This document shows positions 29,457 through 42,071 of a stretch of 64,000 bases of DNA, one piece after another. Each line of letters begins with the position of its first letter. Positions within the stretch are counted from its first letter, which is position 1. The stretch comes from Neptunomonas sp. (GTDB taxonomy: Bacteria > Pseudomonadota > Gammaproteobacteria > Pseudomonadales > Balneatricaceae). The position numbers and the translations under genes were made by a program. A model generated the notes under the pieces. That model worked only from the letters and a program-made list of their open reading frames with translations, was not told the origin of the DNA and made no database searches. The stretch covers positions 11,806 through 75,805 of the forward strand of contig NZ_JADGEV010000014.1 of assembly GCF_016744175.1 (NCBI RefSeq), in the 5' to 3' direction.

Positions 29457-29924
29457 ATATTGCTCTCTTCTTTGTTTTTATTAAATAAGTGTTCAAGTAC
29501 AACTTATCACTAAATAAGTAGCACGAAAACAAAATAACCTTTGAATCTAAAGGATTTTTTTAACTTCGGTAAAAAATCTCAACTATATATCTGGTCAACA
29601 ACCTAAATTATCCAATTTATTGACTTTATGTTACAACACGAATCGAATATCGAAAGTTCTGGTCTCATTTTCTTAACCCAATCCTAATTCTGTTTTTACT
29701 CAATGAAATAAAATTGTAAACGCTATGAAGAGGGACAATGTGCCTAATTCAACAGTAAAAATCTAATTTGTGGAAAATACTTCCCTTTTTATGAAAATAT
29801 TGACACGTTATGTCATTTTTATAAGCTAATTCAGAACATAGTAGTTTTGGCTACTAAGCCACCCATTGTGTGATACCTACTAATAAATATAAGCGACAGC
29901 AATGCGCTGTTAAATTAACTCACC

Positions 29925-30401
29925 TTAGTTACTAATGTACTCTAACGGTAACTGAGTTGTTTGCTTCATTGTTTCCATAACAAAGCTGGAACTCACATCA
30001 AATAAATCTGCTTTTATAAAGCTTTTATAGAGTCGGTCATAACCTGGCATATCCGTCACCACTGCTTTTATTAGGTAGTCCAAGTCTCCACTCATTCGAT
30101 ACACCTCTAGCACCAAGGGGATTTCTTCTATTACTTTCTTAAACTGCTCAGCCCACTGATCATTATGCTGGTTGGTGCGAATAGATATGTAAACAGTGAG
30201 AGGCAGATTAACCTGCTCTTGATTTAGTAAAGTCACACGGGCGCAAATAACATTATCTTGTTCAAGCTTCTGGATTCTTCGCCAGCAAGCAGATTTAGAA
30301 ATCCCCACTCGCTCCGCAACATCTCCTATTGAAAGAGAAGCATCCCGTTGCAGAAGCTCCAAAATCGCTCGGTCTTGTTTATCCAGCTTTGCCTTAATCA
30401 T
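29925..30401 (-). CDS. Lrp/AsnC-family transcriptional regulator
   Basis: LDKQDRAILELLQRDASLSIGDVAERVGISKSACWRRIQKLE plus RAM domain; start taken at MIKAKLDK. Confidence 0.93.
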   Translation of the reverse strand: MIKAKLDKQDRAILELLQRDASLSIGDVAERVGISKSACWRRIQKLEQDNVICARVTLLNQEQVNLPLTVYISIRTNQHNDQWAEQFKKVIEEIPLVLEVYRMSGDLDYLIKAVVTDMPGYDRLYKSFIKADLFDVSSSFVMETMKQTTQLPLEYISN

Positions 30402-30587
30402 GCAACACCCACTCAATAAAAATAATACATAATCCTTATATTAATTCATTTAGTGAAATTTTATTCCTATATTTATAATAATAACGAAACTTAAAACCAA
30501 CAATAGCTATTCTTGTAATTCAATTAGAGACATTGTTTATCAATAGTTAGCCTAAAATTACACCTCAAGCATACTAGGCACAGAAAT

Positions 30588-32267
30588 ATGAACACACTGA
30601 TAGATAAAATTCGAGCGTCTGTTATTGGTGAAAATAACATCATAAATACCTCCTTCGGCCAGCAACCACTTGTTTACGCCGACTACACAGCCTCAGGTCG
30701 CTCCTTGGGGTTTATCGAAGATTATATCCGTCAGCAGGTTCTACCGTTCTATGCTAACACTCATACGGAGACTTCCTATACAGGAGCTCAAACCAGTACT
30801 TTTCGAGAAGAGGCCCGTCAAGAAATCCGTAGCGCTATTAATGCAAGAGAAGAAGATCAAGTGATTTTTTGTGGCTCGGGGGCTACCGCCGCCATAAATA
30901 AGCTAATCGACATGATGAATATTCGCCTTCCGTATGACTTAGATAACCGCTACAAGCTGCAGCAACATATACCCGAAGATGAGCGCCCTGTTGTCTTTAT
31001 TGGTCCCTATGAGCACCACTCCAACGAGCTACCCTGGCGTGAAAGCATCGCAGAGTTAGTTGTTATTCCATTAACTCATGATGGCCTCTTGGACTTAGTT
31101 GCACTTGAAGCCCAGTTAAAAAGATACAGTAACAGGCCCATGAAAATTGGCAGCTTTTCTGCTGCCTCCAATGTAACCGGGCTGAAAACTGATATCGAAG
31201 CTGTTGCACAATTACTGCACAGATACGATGCACTCTCTTTTTGGGACTATGCAGCGGCAGCGCCCTACGTAGGCATAGACATGAGAGATAGCAAAAACAC
31301 GTTAAGCAACAGCAGCAAAGATGCGGTATTCATTTCGCCTCACAAGTTTATTGGAGGCCCTGGAACACCAGGAATTCTGGTTGTGAACCAACGAGTCATC
31401 AACAATCTAGTACCCGCTGTTCCCGGTGGTGGCACTGTTCTCTATGTTACCCCAGAAGATCACCGGTATATAACCAACATTGAGCGTCGTGAAGAAGGCG
31501 GTACACCAGCAATAATTGAGTCTATTCGGGCAGGGTTAGTATTTAAGTTACAACAAGCCGTTGGCACACAAGAGATTGAAAGACGGGAGGCATTGTTCGT
31601 AAAGCACGCTCTAACGCGTTGGTCGACCTATGACAATATAGAGATCCTTGGCAACCTGAATGCTCCCCGGTTATCGATTATATCTTTGCGAATAAAACAC
31701 AATGATAAAGACCTACACTACGGATTTGTAGTTGCCTTGCTCAATGACCTTTTCGGTATTCAAGCTCGCGGAGGCTGCTCTTGTGCAGGCCCTTACGGTC
31801 ACAGCTTACTCGGTATGGATATGGCCTATAGCAAGGCTCTCGAGGAACAACTCCTTGAGGGTCAGATGATTTTGAGACCGGGCTGGGTTCGCCTAAATTT
31901 CAATTATTTTATTAGTGAAGAAAGCTTTAATTACATTGTTCGCGCAATAGAGCTAATAGCGCAGTACGGCTGCAAGCTTTTGCCGTTTTACAACTTTGAT
32001 CAGTCAAGTGGTGTATGGCGATACCAGGATATAAAAAGCACTCAACACTCTAGCCTAGCTGCTTTAGATTTTAATTATATTAACGATAACCTAAATCATA
32101 CTACCGGCCTCCCTTCTGATATGGACTTGTCAGATTACATGAGCATAGCCGAACAAGAGATTCGCAAAAACAATAGAGAAGGCTTGCAGTACGAACTGAC
32201 TCTTCCTGAAGCCGCCGAGAAATTACGCTGGTTTGCGTTACCACAAGAAGCTCGCGTACTGGAATAA
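30588..32267 (+). CDS. Class-V aminotransferase / cysteine-desulfurase-like PLP enzyme with C-terminal extension
   Basis: GSGATAAINKLIDMM, SPHKFIGGPGTPGILV PLP-lysine region, RGGCSCAGPYGH. Confidence 0.85.
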   Translation: MNTLIDKIRASVIGENNIINTSFGQQPLVYADYTASGRSLGFIEDYIRQQVLPFYANTHTETSYTGAQTSTFREEARQEIRSAINAREEDQVIFCGSGATAAINKLIDMMNIRLPYDLDNRYKLQQHIPEDERPVVFIGPYEHHSNELPWRESIAELVVIPLTHDGLLDLVALEAQLKRYSNRPMKIGSFSAASNVTGLKTDIEAVAQLLHRYDALSFWDYAAAAPYVGIDMRDSKNTLSNSSKDAVFISPHKFIGGPGTPGILVVNQRVINNLVPAVPGGGTVLYVTPEDHRYITNIERREEGGTPAIIESIRAGLVFKLQQAVGTQEIERREALFVKHALTRWSTYDNIEILGNLNAPRLSIISLRIKHNDKDLHYGFVVALLNDLFGIQARGGCSCAGPYGHSLLGMDMAYSKALEEQLLEGQMILRPGWVRLNFNYFISEESFNYIVRAIELIAQYGCKLLPFYNFDQSSGVWRYQDIKSTQHSSLAALDFNYINDNLNHTTGLPSDMDLSDYMSIAEQEIRKNNREGLQYELTLPEAAEKLRWFALPQEARVLE

Positions 32268-32318
32268 AAAGTCGGATGCCTCCCTTTTATCACACTTACT
32301 TTACTGTAATACACGAGA

Positions 32319-33488
32319 ATGAATATGACCTCAAAGACAGCTCAGTTTTCCACTAAGGTGATACATGCAGGCGAGCAAACAGACCCTGCATACAATGCTA
32401 TTATTACACCCATTGTTACGGCTAGCTCCTTTGTAAAACCCAACATAGATGCATCCGCTCAATTTAGTTATAGCCGCGGCGAAAACCCTACACGACATGC
32501 ATTAGAAACCTGTTTAGCATCATTGGAGGGCGGAGTTGGAGCGGTAGCTTGTGCCTCAGGGATGGCCGCCACAGCAACAGTAATGGAACTATTGCCTAAA
32601 GACGCTCACGTGATTGTTACTGATAGTGTATATGGCGGTACATTTCGTTTATTAGAAGATTGTCGTTCTAAAACATCCGGCTTTACAACCACTTACGTTG
32701 ACCTTAACGATAGAAAAGCCGTAGAAGCGAGTATTCAAGATAACACTGCATTAATCTGGATAGAAACACCCACTAACCCACTCTTGAAGTTGGTTGATCT
32801 AGAAGCAATTGCAAAAATCGCACACAAATATAATATCCTGAGCTGTGTAGATAACACTTTCTCATCACCGTGGAACCAACAACCACTTCTGCACGGTATT
32901 GATTTAGTCATGCACTCAACCAGCAAATATATCGGAGGTCATTCCGACTTAATTGGTGGCGCTGTAGTTGCTTCTAATGAAGAATTGTTTACACAATTGA
33001 AATTTGTATCAATGGCGGTGGGCGCCATTCAAGGCCCGTTCGATAGCTACCTAGCATTGCGTGGATTAAAAACACTTGATCTACGAATGCAGCGCCAAAG
33101 TGATAACGCACTTGTCATTGCATGCCATCTTGAGAAGCATAAAAGCATTGAAGCCGTTTTCTATCCAGGTTTGAAAAGCCACCCTCAACATAACTTGTGC
33201 CGCCGCCAAATGGTAAGTGGAGGTGCTGTAATAGCAATTCGTTTGTTAGGCGGTCTAGAAGAAACGAAAAGATTTATAGCACGTTTACATTACTTTGTTT
33301 TGGCTGACTCTTTGGGAGGTGTCGAAAGCATGATAAACCATTCGTTCTCAATGTCTCATGGGGGAATGCCGGCAAAAGACAAAGAGGCAGCGGGTATTAC
33401 AGAAAACTTATTACGTTTATCTGTCGGCGCTGAATCTGTTGAGGACTTATTAAATGAGCTCGACTATGCACTTGAGGTAATAACTTAA
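32319..33488 (+). CDS. Trans-sulfuration PLP enzyme (cystathionine gamma-synthase/lyase or methionine gamma-lyase family)
   Basis: SYSRGENPTRHALETCLASLEGG; DLVMHSTSKYIGGHSDLIGGAVV; ADSLGGVESMINHSFSMSH. Confidence 0.9.
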   Translation: MNMTSKTAQFSTKVIHAGEQTDPAYNAIITPIVTASSFVKPNIDASAQFSYSRGENPTRHALETCLASLEGGVGAVACASGMAATATVMELLPKDAHVIVTDSVYGGTFRLLEDCRSKTSGFTTTYVDLNDRKAVEASIQDNTALIWIETPTNPLLKLVDLEAIAKIAHKYNILSCVDNTFSSPWNQQPLLHGIDLVMHSTSKYIGGHSDLIGGAVVASNEELFTQLKFVSMAVGAIQGPFDSYLALRGLKTLDLRMQRQSDNALVIACHLEKHKSIEAVFYPGLKSHPQHNLCRRQMVSGGAVIAIRLLGGLEETKRFIARLHYFVLADSLGGVESMINHSFSMSHGGMPAKDKEAAGITENLLRLSVGAESVEDLLNELDYALEVIT

Positions 33489-33523
33489 CACTAACGAGGT
33501 TGTCGGTTGTTCTTAAAATACTT

Positions 33524-33562
33524 CTCTTACATCAACTTTCCATATCGAAAGTGATGTAAGAG
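33524..33562. terminator. Long inverted repeat between convergent genes, likely bidirectional terminator
   Basis: CTCTTACATCAACTTTC...GAAAGTGATGTAAGAG. Confidence 0.7.
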
Positions 33563-33574
33563 CATACTTAAAAT

Positions 33575-35401
33575 TTATTCCACTGTTACTGATTTAGCCA
33601 AATTACGAGGCTGATCAACGTCGGTACCTTTCAGAACAGCCACATGATAAGACAGCAGCTGCAATGGGATCGTATAAACAATCGGTTCAAGTATTTCAGG
33701 CATATCAGGCATACCTAATACGTGAATGCCTTCACCCGGTTGCACTTTTTGTGTACAACCAGCAAAAACAAACAACTCACCCCCACGTGCACTGACTTCC
33801 TGTAAGTTAGCTTTGAGCTTATCCAACATGTCATTGCGTGGAGCTACCGTAACAACCGGCATGTCTTTATCAACTAACGCTAATGGACCATGTTTCAGCT
33901 CTCCTGCTGGATAAGCTTCTGCGTGTATATAAGAGATCTCTTTAAGCTTTAAAGCACCTTCCATTGCTACTGGATACAGCGTTCCTCGCCCTAAAAACAA
34001 AGAGTGTTGCTTCTCCGCAAAGGCTTGCGACATTAACTCAATATCACTATCCATTTGCAGTGATTCTTCAATTAATCCTGGCAATAGCATTATTGATTCA
34101 ACTATTTGGCGCTCGACCACTTCTGTTATTTTAAAACGTCGACCAATAACAAGCGTCGTTAACAACAAGCATACTAATTGAGTAGTAAATGCTTTAGTTG
34201 AAGCCACACCAATCTCAGGTCCTGCATTTGTCATTAAGCACAGGTCAGATTCGCGAACCAGCGAACTTCCCGGAACATTACAGATTGTTAGACTCGCTAA
34301 GATTTGATCTTTAACGTCACGTAATGCAGCGAGTGTATCTGCGGTCTCTCCTGATTGGGAGATAGATATAAATAACGTTCCTTCCTGAATAACAACGGGC
34401 CTATATCGATACTCACTTGCCACTTCAACATGACATGGAATACCTGCCAAGCCTTCCATCCAATACTTAGCAATCAAACCCGCGTGGTAACTAGTACCAC
34501 ACGCTATTATTTGGATTTGCTTAACTTGATCAAAGACAGCTGAAGCCTGCTCACCAAATGCTCTCTCATTAACTAAAGCACCTTGGATTCGATCCTGAAA
34601 AGCAGCCAAAGTAACCGTTGGCTGCTCATAGATCTCTTTCATCATGTAATGCTTGAACTTACCCTTTTCAGTCGCTGAAGTGGCATGCTCATATTGAGTG
34701 ATTTCTCGCTCAACAATATCACCCTTGATATTCCAAACAGTAATATCATCTCTTGTTAGGTGTGCAATATCACCCTCTTCTAAGAACATGAAACGATCGG
34801 TAACAGGTAATAGTGCTAATTGATCTGATGCTATAAAGTTTTCACCAATACCTACGCCAATAACTAACGGGCTACCTTGTCTTGCCGCTATCAATTCACC
34901 GGGCTTATCTTTATGGATGACACCTAAGGCAAAAGCACCATCTAAAGAAGCAACGGCATCTTTAACAGCCGATAAATGATCAGCACCACCTTTAATAGCC
35001 CTGTCTAATAAATGAGCAATTACTTCTGTGTCAGTTTCAGAGCTAAAGCGATATCCTGAAATCATTAATTCAGATTTCAGTTCTTCAAAGTTTTCAATAA
35101 TACCGTTATGAACGACAGCTAATGACGTGCCTGACATATGCGGGTGAGCATTATCTTCAGTAGGCTTTCCATGTGTTGCCCAGCGTGTGTGTGCTATCCC
35201 AGCAGAACCGGTTAATGGTTGCCCATCAAGAGCATCAGCTAATGCCTGCACTTTTCCTGCACGGCGTAACCGGTGGATTAAGTCACCATCCCAGACAGCC
35301 ATACCCGCAGAGTCATATCCCCTGTACTCCAGACGACGCAGACCTTCTAATAATATCCCTGATACTGAACGCTCAGCTGTAGCTCCAACAATACCGCACA
35401 T
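33575..35401 (-). CDS. glmS: Glutamine--fructose-6-phosphate aminotransferase GlmS
   Basis: MCGIVGATAERSVSGILLEGLRRLEYRGYDSAG; tandem SIS domains; C-term PRNLAKSVTVE. Confidence 0.98.
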   Translation of the reverse strand: MCGIVGATAERSVSGILLEGLRRLEYRGYDSAGMAVWDGDLIHRLRRAGKVQALADALDGQPLTGSAGIAHTRWATHGKPTEDNAHPHMSGTSLAVVHNGIIENFEELKSELMISGYRFSSETDTEVIAHLLDRAIKGGADHLSAVKDAVASLDGAFALGVIHKDKPGELIAARQGSPLVIGVGIGENFIASDQLALLPVTDRFMFLEEGDIAHLTRDDITVWNIKGDIVEREITQYEHATSATEKGKFKHYMMKEIYEQPTVTLAAFQDRIQGALVNERAFGEQASAVFDQVKQIQIIACGTSYHAGLIAKYWMEGLAGIPCHVEVASEYRYRPVVIQEGTLFISISQSGETADTLAALRDVKDQILASLTICNVPGSSLVRESDLCLMTNAGPEIGVASTKAFTTQLVCLLLTTLVIGRRFKITEVVERQIVESIMLLPGLIEESLQMDSDIELMSQAFAEKQHSLFLGRGTLYPVAMEGALKLKEISYIHAEAYPAGELKHGPLALVDKDMPVVTVAPRNDMLDKLKANLQEVSARGGELFVFAGCTQKVQPGEGIHVLGMPDMPEILEPIVYTIPLQLLSYHVAVLKGTDVDQPRNLAKSVTVE

Positions 35402-35413
35402 ACTTGCTTCTCC

Positions 35414-36778
35414 TTAGCCTTTCTTTACTGGGCGTTGCCAGTTAGACAAATTAGTTTGTTTGCCACGTGCTACCGCAAGCTGGTTTTCTGTCACTTCTTT
35501 AGTAATGATAGAACCCGCACCTACTGTCGCCCCCGATCCAACTTTAATGGGCGCAACTAAGGCAGTATTTGAGCCTATAAATACTTGGTCACCAATTTCA
35601 GTCAACGATTTATTCACACCATCATAGTTACAGGTGATTGTGCCTGCGCCAATATTAGTGTTTTTACCGATAACCGCATCACCCACATAACTAAGATGAT
35701 TAATTTTAGATCCTTCGCCGACTATCGCTTTTTTAATCTCTACAAAATTCCCCACTTTAGCACCCGCAGCAAGCTGTGTGCCCGGACGAATTCGAGCAAA
35801 AGGTCCTACGTCGCAATTAGCCGCAATAGTAGAGTCTTCAATAACACTATTAGCACGGATATGCGTATTATCGCCAATCGTTGCATTTTTAATGATGCAA
35901 TTAGGTTCAATCAAGACGCCGTGGCCCAACACTACATCACCTTCAAAGACCACGTTGACATCAATAATGACATCACCAGCAACCGATACATTCCCTCTCA
36001 CATCAACACGTGATGGATCAGCTAGCGTTGCCCCATTCAACATGAGCGTTTCAGCTTGTTGTAGTTGGTGCCAACGCTCTAGTTCAGCCAATTGAACGCG
36101 ATTGTTAACCCCTTGCACTTCCTGCTCACAGGCAGGATGTTGTGTTTCTATAGAAACATCTTGCTCTGAGGCCATAGCAATAATATCGGTCAGATAATAT
36201 TCGCCCTGAGCATTATTAGAAGAAAGCTTTGGTAACCATTCAAGCAATAGCTTAGTTGGAACAGCCATGATGCCAGTATTAACTTCCGTTACTTTAAGCT
36301 GCTCTTGAGATGCATCTTTCTGCTCAACAATGGCAATAACTTTATTAGCATCATTACGTATGATCCGACCATAACCCGCTGGATTTTGTAAATGTACCGT
36401 CAATAAGCCCAAATGTCCTTTAGTCGCACTATTAACCAACTGCTGCATCGTTTCAGAGCGTGTTAGCGGAACATCACCATAAAGAATCAGAGTAATGCCT
36501 TCAGGATCAACATTAGGCAATGCTTGTGCAACTGCATGCCCTGTTCCCAACTGCTCCTTTTGTAGAGAGAACGTTAGTTGCTCACCATCAAGAGCGGTTT
36601 CTAATAATTCTGCACCGTGCCCGATCACTACATGAAGCTTGGCTTGTTCAATGTTGCGAGCCTGATCCAATACATGCTTGACCATCGGCTTTCCAGCGAC
36701 GGCATGTAGCACTTTTGGCAGAGAAGATTTCATGCGGCTTCCCTGGCCCGCTGCAAGGATTACAATATCCGTTGTCAT
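35414..36778 (-). CDS. glmU: Bifunctional GlmU (UDP-GlcNAc pyrophosphorylase/acetyltransferase)
   Basis: ILAAGQGSRMKSSLPKVLHAVAGKPM; left-handed beta-helix repeats; NYDGVNKSLTEIGD. Confidence 0.98.
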   Translation of the reverse strand: MTTDIVILAAGQGSRMKSSLPKVLHAVAGKPMVKHVLDQARNIEQAKLHVVIGHGAELLETALDGEQLTFSLQKEQLGTGHAVAQALPNVDPEGITLILYGDVPLTRSETMQQLVNSATKGHLGLLTVHLQNPAGYGRIIRNDANKVIAIVEQKDASQEQLKVTEVNTGIMAVPTKLLLEWLPKLSSNNAQGEYYLTDIIAMASEQDVSIETQHPACEQEVQGVNNRVQLAELERWHQLQQAETLMLNGATLADPSRVDVRGNVSVAGDVIIDVNVVFEGDVVLGHGVLIEPNCIIKNATIGDNTHIRANSVIEDSTIAANCDVGPFARIRPGTQLAAGAKVGNFVEIKKAIVGEGSKINHLSYVGDAVIGKNTNIGAGTITCNYDGVNKSLTEIGDQVFIGSNTALVAPIKVGSGATVGAGSIITKEVTENQLAVARGKQTNLSNWQRPVKKG

Positions 36779-36891
36779 TACCCGATCCTATAGCATCTTA
36801 TGATGTGTTATTGGCATAATTTATTTACTGTGCGCTAATCTATATTATAGTTAAATATATACAATACTTTTTGTCTGGAAAATTTTGACAA

Positions 36892-37632
36892 ATGCAGCAT
36901 TCAATTCTAGAAAGACTCGGCTTTGATCAGCGAGAAATAACAATATACAGAGCCTTATTATCTCTAGGACCCAGTCCTATTAGGAGTATTGCTGATAAAG
37001 CGGGTATTAATCGTGGCACAACATATGATTGCCTAAAAGGCCTTCTTCAGAAAGGTATTGTCAGTTATTTACCAAAAGGAAAACGTCGCCTATTCTCTCC
37101 TCGCAACCCTGAAGTACTCTTACAGCTAGCTGAACAAAGACAACATGAGATAGAAAATACCATTCAGCAACTAAAAACATCGATCATTCCAGAGCTAAAC
37201 CATCTAAAACCAGACTTTTCAGCTGCTAATGTTCAGTTCTATGAAGGTGATGATGGGATTGAGTTTGTTCTGAGAGATATTTTAAGCAGTGTTTCTAAAA
37301 GTAATGAACGGCATTATTCTGTTTTCTCATCAAAGCCAATACGGTCTCATCTCTATAGACCCTTCCCAAATTACACTGCTCAACGGATTCAAAAGCAGAT
37401 TGGGGTTCGAGTTATTGCTATTGGTGATGGCGGCGAAGATGCTGAACTTTCAGAGAGAAAATGGATTAAAACAGAGGGTCATGTAGATGCCGCTTATATT
37501 GCAATTTATCCACCCAAGTGTGCAATTATTTCTTTAGCATCCAATAATTATCCAACGGCAGTGCTTATTGACTCAAAAGAGGTGTCTGCCGCTCAGAAGA
37601 TAATATTTGATACATTATGGGCTGTGTTGTAA
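36892..37632 (+). CDS. TrmB-family HTH transcriptional regulator
   Basis: LGFDQREITIYRALLSLGPSPIRSIADKAGINRGTTYDCLKGLLQKGIVSY; TrmB-like HTH and C-terminal domain. Confidence 0.8.
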   Translation: MQHSILERLGFDQREITIYRALLSLGPSPIRSIADKAGINRGTTYDCLKGLLQKGIVSYLPKGKRRLFSPRNPEVLLQLAEQRQHEIENTIQQLKTSIIPELNHLKPDFSAANVQFYEGDDGIEFVLRDILSSVSKSNERHYSVFSSKPIRSHLYRPFPNYTAQRIQKQIGVRVIAIGDGGEDAELSERKWIKTEGHVDAAYIAIYPPKCAIISLASNNYPTAVLIDSKEVSAAQKIIFDTLWAVL

Positions 37633-37650
37633 TAATTAGAAGTACAGATA

Positions 37651-37680
37651 CAAAAAAGGCAGCCTAGGCTGCCTTTTTAT
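37651..37680. terminator. Bidirectional terminator between trmB-like gene and atpC
   Basis: AAAAAAGGCAGCCTAGGCTGCCTTTTTAT palindrome. Confidence 0.9.
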
Positions 37681-37706
37681 TCGATTGTAACTCAACGACG
37701 TCAGTC

Positions 37707-38132
37707 TTATTTACCGAGCTTTTTGCGAATTTGCTGTAGTGTGCGGAGTTGAGCCGCAGCTTCAGCCAGTTGAGTAGCAGCGCGACCATATTCGAATTCG
37801 CTTTGCTTATCACCCATCGCTTGTTCAGCATGCTTCTGCGCTTCAAGAGCTGCCGCCTCGTCCAGATCACCTGCATGCATTGCAGTATCTGCCAAAACGA
37901 TAATCTTGTTAGGCTGAACTTCTAGGAAGCCGCCAGATACGTAGAAGATATCCTGTTCGCCGCCCTGCTTACGCATTTCGACAGGGCCTGGTTTCAGTTC
38001 CGTCAGAAGCGGAGCGTGACCTGGGTAGATACCCAGATCACCCAGGCTACCTGTTACTGATACGAATTCGATTAGACCAGAGAAGATCTCTTCTTCAGCA
38101 CTTACGATATCGCAATGAACAGTCATAGCCAT
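37707..38132 (-). CDS. atpC: F0F1 ATP synthase subunit epsilon
   Basis: [15 protein letters not shown]...[19 protein letters not shown]. Confidence 0.97.
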   Translation of the reverse strand: MAMTVHCDIVSAEEEIFSGLIEFVSVTGSLGDLGIYPGHAPLLTELKPGPVEMRKQGGEQDIFYVSGGFLEVQPNKIIVLADTAMHAGDLDEAAALEAQKHAEQAMGDKQSEFEYGRAATQLAEAAAQLRTLQQIRKKLGK

Positions 38133-38165
38133 GTTGTTTTCCTTCTAAAGGTTTACCAAAAGCAA

Positions 38166-39554
<1,389 letters not shown>

Positions 39555-39578
39555 TTAAATTTTAACCCGTTCACCGCA

Positions 39579-40442
39579 TTAAACAGCCGCAGCACCACTA
39601 ACAATTTCAGAAATTTCCTGAGTAATTGCCGCTTGACGAGCCTTGTTATAAATCATTTGAAGTTCGTCAATCAAATCGCCGGCGTTGTCAGTTGCACTTT
39701 TCATTGCCAGCATTCGCGCCGCCTGTTCACAGGCGTTATTCTCAACTACTGCCTGATACACTTCGGACTCAACATAACGCATAAGAAGGCCATTCAGCAG
39801 TTCTTTAGCATCAGGTTCATAAATATAGTCCCAGTGATGATTCAGCAGCGCCTCATCGTCTTCTGCTTTCAGTGGAAGCACTTGTTCAACCTGCGGGTTC
39901 TGCGTCATTGTGTTAACAAACGTGTTAGCCACAACGTACAGACGATCCAGCTTGCCCTCAGAATAAGAGTCCAGCATAACCTTCACAGCACCGATCAGAT
40001 CCGTTACTTCTGGTTGATCACCCAAATGGGTTTTTGCTGCTACTACATTACCGCCGTAGGTCTTAAAAAATGAGACTGCTTTAGATCCCAACGCACAAAC
40101 GTCAATTTCAACGCCTTTGTCATTGAACTCTTTCATGCTTAACATGGCTTTCTTGAACGCGTTAACGTTAAGGCCACCACAAAGTCCACGGTCAGTTGCT
40201 ACAACAATATAACCAACACGTTTAACTTCGCGTTCTTGCATGTAAAGATGCTTGTATTCAGGATTTGATTTAGACAAATGCTGAATAACACCACGGATAC
40301 TGCGAGCGTACGGGCGGGAAGAATGCATGCGATCTTGAGCTTTGCGCATTTTTGACGCAGCAACCATTTCCATGGCGCTGGTAATCTTGCGCGTGCTACC
40401 GATACTCGCTATTTGCGTCTTAATCTCTTTTCCGACTGCCAT
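39579..40442 (-). CDS. atpG: F0F1 ATP synthase subunit gamma
   Basis: [33 protein letters not shown]. Confidence 0.98.
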   Translation of the reverse strand: MAVGKEIKTQIASIGSTRKITSAMEMVAASKMRKAQDRMHSSRPYARSIRGVIQHLSKSNPEYKHLYMQEREVKRVGYIVVATDRGLCGGLNVNAFKKAMLSMKEFNDKGVEIDVCALGSKAVSFFKTYGGNVVAAKTHLGDQPEVTDLIGAVKVMLDSYSEGKLDRLYVVANTFVNTMTQNPQVEQVLPLKAEDDEALLNHHWDYIYEPDAKELLNGLLMRYVESEVYQAVVENNACEQAARMLAMKSATDNAGDLIDELQMIYNKARQAAITQEISEIVSGAAAV

Positions 40443-40511
40443 AGTTCCGCCTATAAAACCTTAACTTAGTAAAGGCCTGCATAAATCTGCAGGCCACCAC
40501 TCAATGAGTGC

Positions 40512-42056
40512 TTACCAAGTCTGAGTTGACTTGAACTTATCAATACCTGCTTTGAACTGTGCAGCGATTTCATCGCTGAAGCCACCGCTCTTGTTGATAT
40601 CATTCATCAAGTCAGCATTTTCGCTGTTAAAGAATGAGATCAGAGCAGCTTCAAAACTACCGATTTTGTTAATTTCAACGTCTTTCAGGAAACCTTCGTT
40701 TGCTGCAAATAGGCTAAGACCCATTTCTGCAACAGACATTGGTGAGTACTGTTTCTGCTTCATTAGCTCAGTAACAGCCTGACCATGCTCCAATTGTGCA
40801 CGTGTTGCATCGTCAAGATCTGATGCGAACTGCGCGAACGCAGCCAATTCACGATACTGAGCAAGTGCCAAACGTACACCACCACCCAACTTCTTGATGA
40901 TCTTAGTCTGTGCTGCACCACCTACACGGGATACAGACAAACCAGCGTTGATCGCTGGACGTACACCTGCGTTAAACAGGCTACTTTCCAAGAAGATCTG
41001 ACCATCAGTAATGGAAATAACGTTGGTTGGTACGAAAGCAGAAACGTCACCGCCCTGAGTTTCGATTACCGGTAGAGCTGTCAAAGATCCAGTCTGACCT
41101 TTCACTTCACCATTCGTGAATTTTTCTACGTAATCAGCGTTTACACGAGCAGCACGCTCAAGTAGACGAGAATGCAAATAGAAAACATCACCAGGATAAG
41201 CTTCACGACCAGGTGGACGGCGTAACAACAGGGATATCTGACGGTATGCCCATGCCTGTTTAGTCAGGTCATCGTATACAATCAAAGCATCTTCGCCGCG
41301 GTCACGGAAATATTCACCCATAGAGCAACCAGCATAAGGAGCTAGAAACTGCATAGATGCAGGGTCAGCAGCACCGGCAGCCACGACAATGGTATGATCC
41401 ATTGCACCGTGCTCTTCCAGCTTGCGCACTACGTTAGAGATAGTAGATTGCTTCTGACCAATGGCAACGTAGATACACGTTACACCAGTACCTTTCTGGT
41501 TGATGATCGCATCAATCGCGATAGCTGTTTTACCGATTTGACGGTCACCGATAATCAACTCACGCTGACCACGGCCTACAGGTACCATCGCATCAATTGC
41601 TTTTAAACCTGTTTGTACAGGTTGGTCAACTGATTGACGATCAATTACACCTGGCGCTACTTTTTCAACAGCGTCAGACAATTTAGCCTCAATAGGGCCT
41701 TTTCCGTCGATTGGGTTACCAAGCGCGTCAACAACGCGACCTCGTAGTTCCGGTCCGACCGGTACTTCAAGGATACGGCCAGTACAACGAGCAGTCATGC
41801 CCTCGACTAGTCCTTGGTAATCTCCTAATACTACTGCACCGACAGAGTCACGCTCAAGGTTGAGCGCCATACCGTAAACGCCGCCAGGGAATTCGATCAT
41901 TTCCCCGTACATTACGTCAGCTAGGCCGTGGATCAAAATGATACCATCGGATACGCTGACGATAGTGCCCTCATTTCGGGCTTCAGAAGACACATCCAGC
42001 TTTTCGATGCGCTTCTTGAGAATCTCGCTGATCTCAGATGGATTCAGTTGCTGCAT
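40512..42056 (-). CDS. atpA: F0F1 ATP synthase subunit alpha
   Basis: [20 protein letters not shown]; operon context. Confidence 0.99.
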   Translation of the reverse strand: MQQLNPSEISEILKKRIEKLDVSSEARNEGTIVSVSDGIILIHGLADVMYGEMIEFPGGVYGMALNLERDSVGAVVLGDYQGLVEGMTARCTGRILEVPVGPELRGRVVDALGNPIDGKGPIEAKLSDAVEKVAPGVIDRQSVDQPVQTGLKAIDAMVPVGRGQRELIIGDRQIGKTAIAIDAIINQKGTGVTCIYVAIGQKQSTISNVVRKLEEHGAMDHTIVVAAGAADPASMQFLAPYAGCSMGEYFRDRGEDALIVYDDLTKQAWAYRQISLLLRRPPGREAYPGDVFYLHSRLLERAARVNADYVEKFTNGEVKGQTGSLTALPVIETQGGDVSAFVPTNVISITDGQIFLESSLFNAGVRPAINAGLSVSRVGGAAQTKIIKKLGGGVRLALAQYRELAAFAQFASDLDDATRAQLEHGQAVTELMKQKQYSPMSVAEMGLSLFAANEGFLKDVEINKIGSFEAALISFFNSENADLMNDINKSGGFSDEIAAQFKAGIDKFKSTQTW

Positions 42057-42071
42057 GGTTATTCCTCATAC

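Noticed and set aside
29461-29924. Possible riboswitch in the long aapJ 5' region
   Set aside because: AT-rich, no recognised riboswitch core; likely ordinary promoter DNA
35585-36013. 142-aa plus-strand ORF
   Set aside because: Antisense within glmU; no recognisable domain
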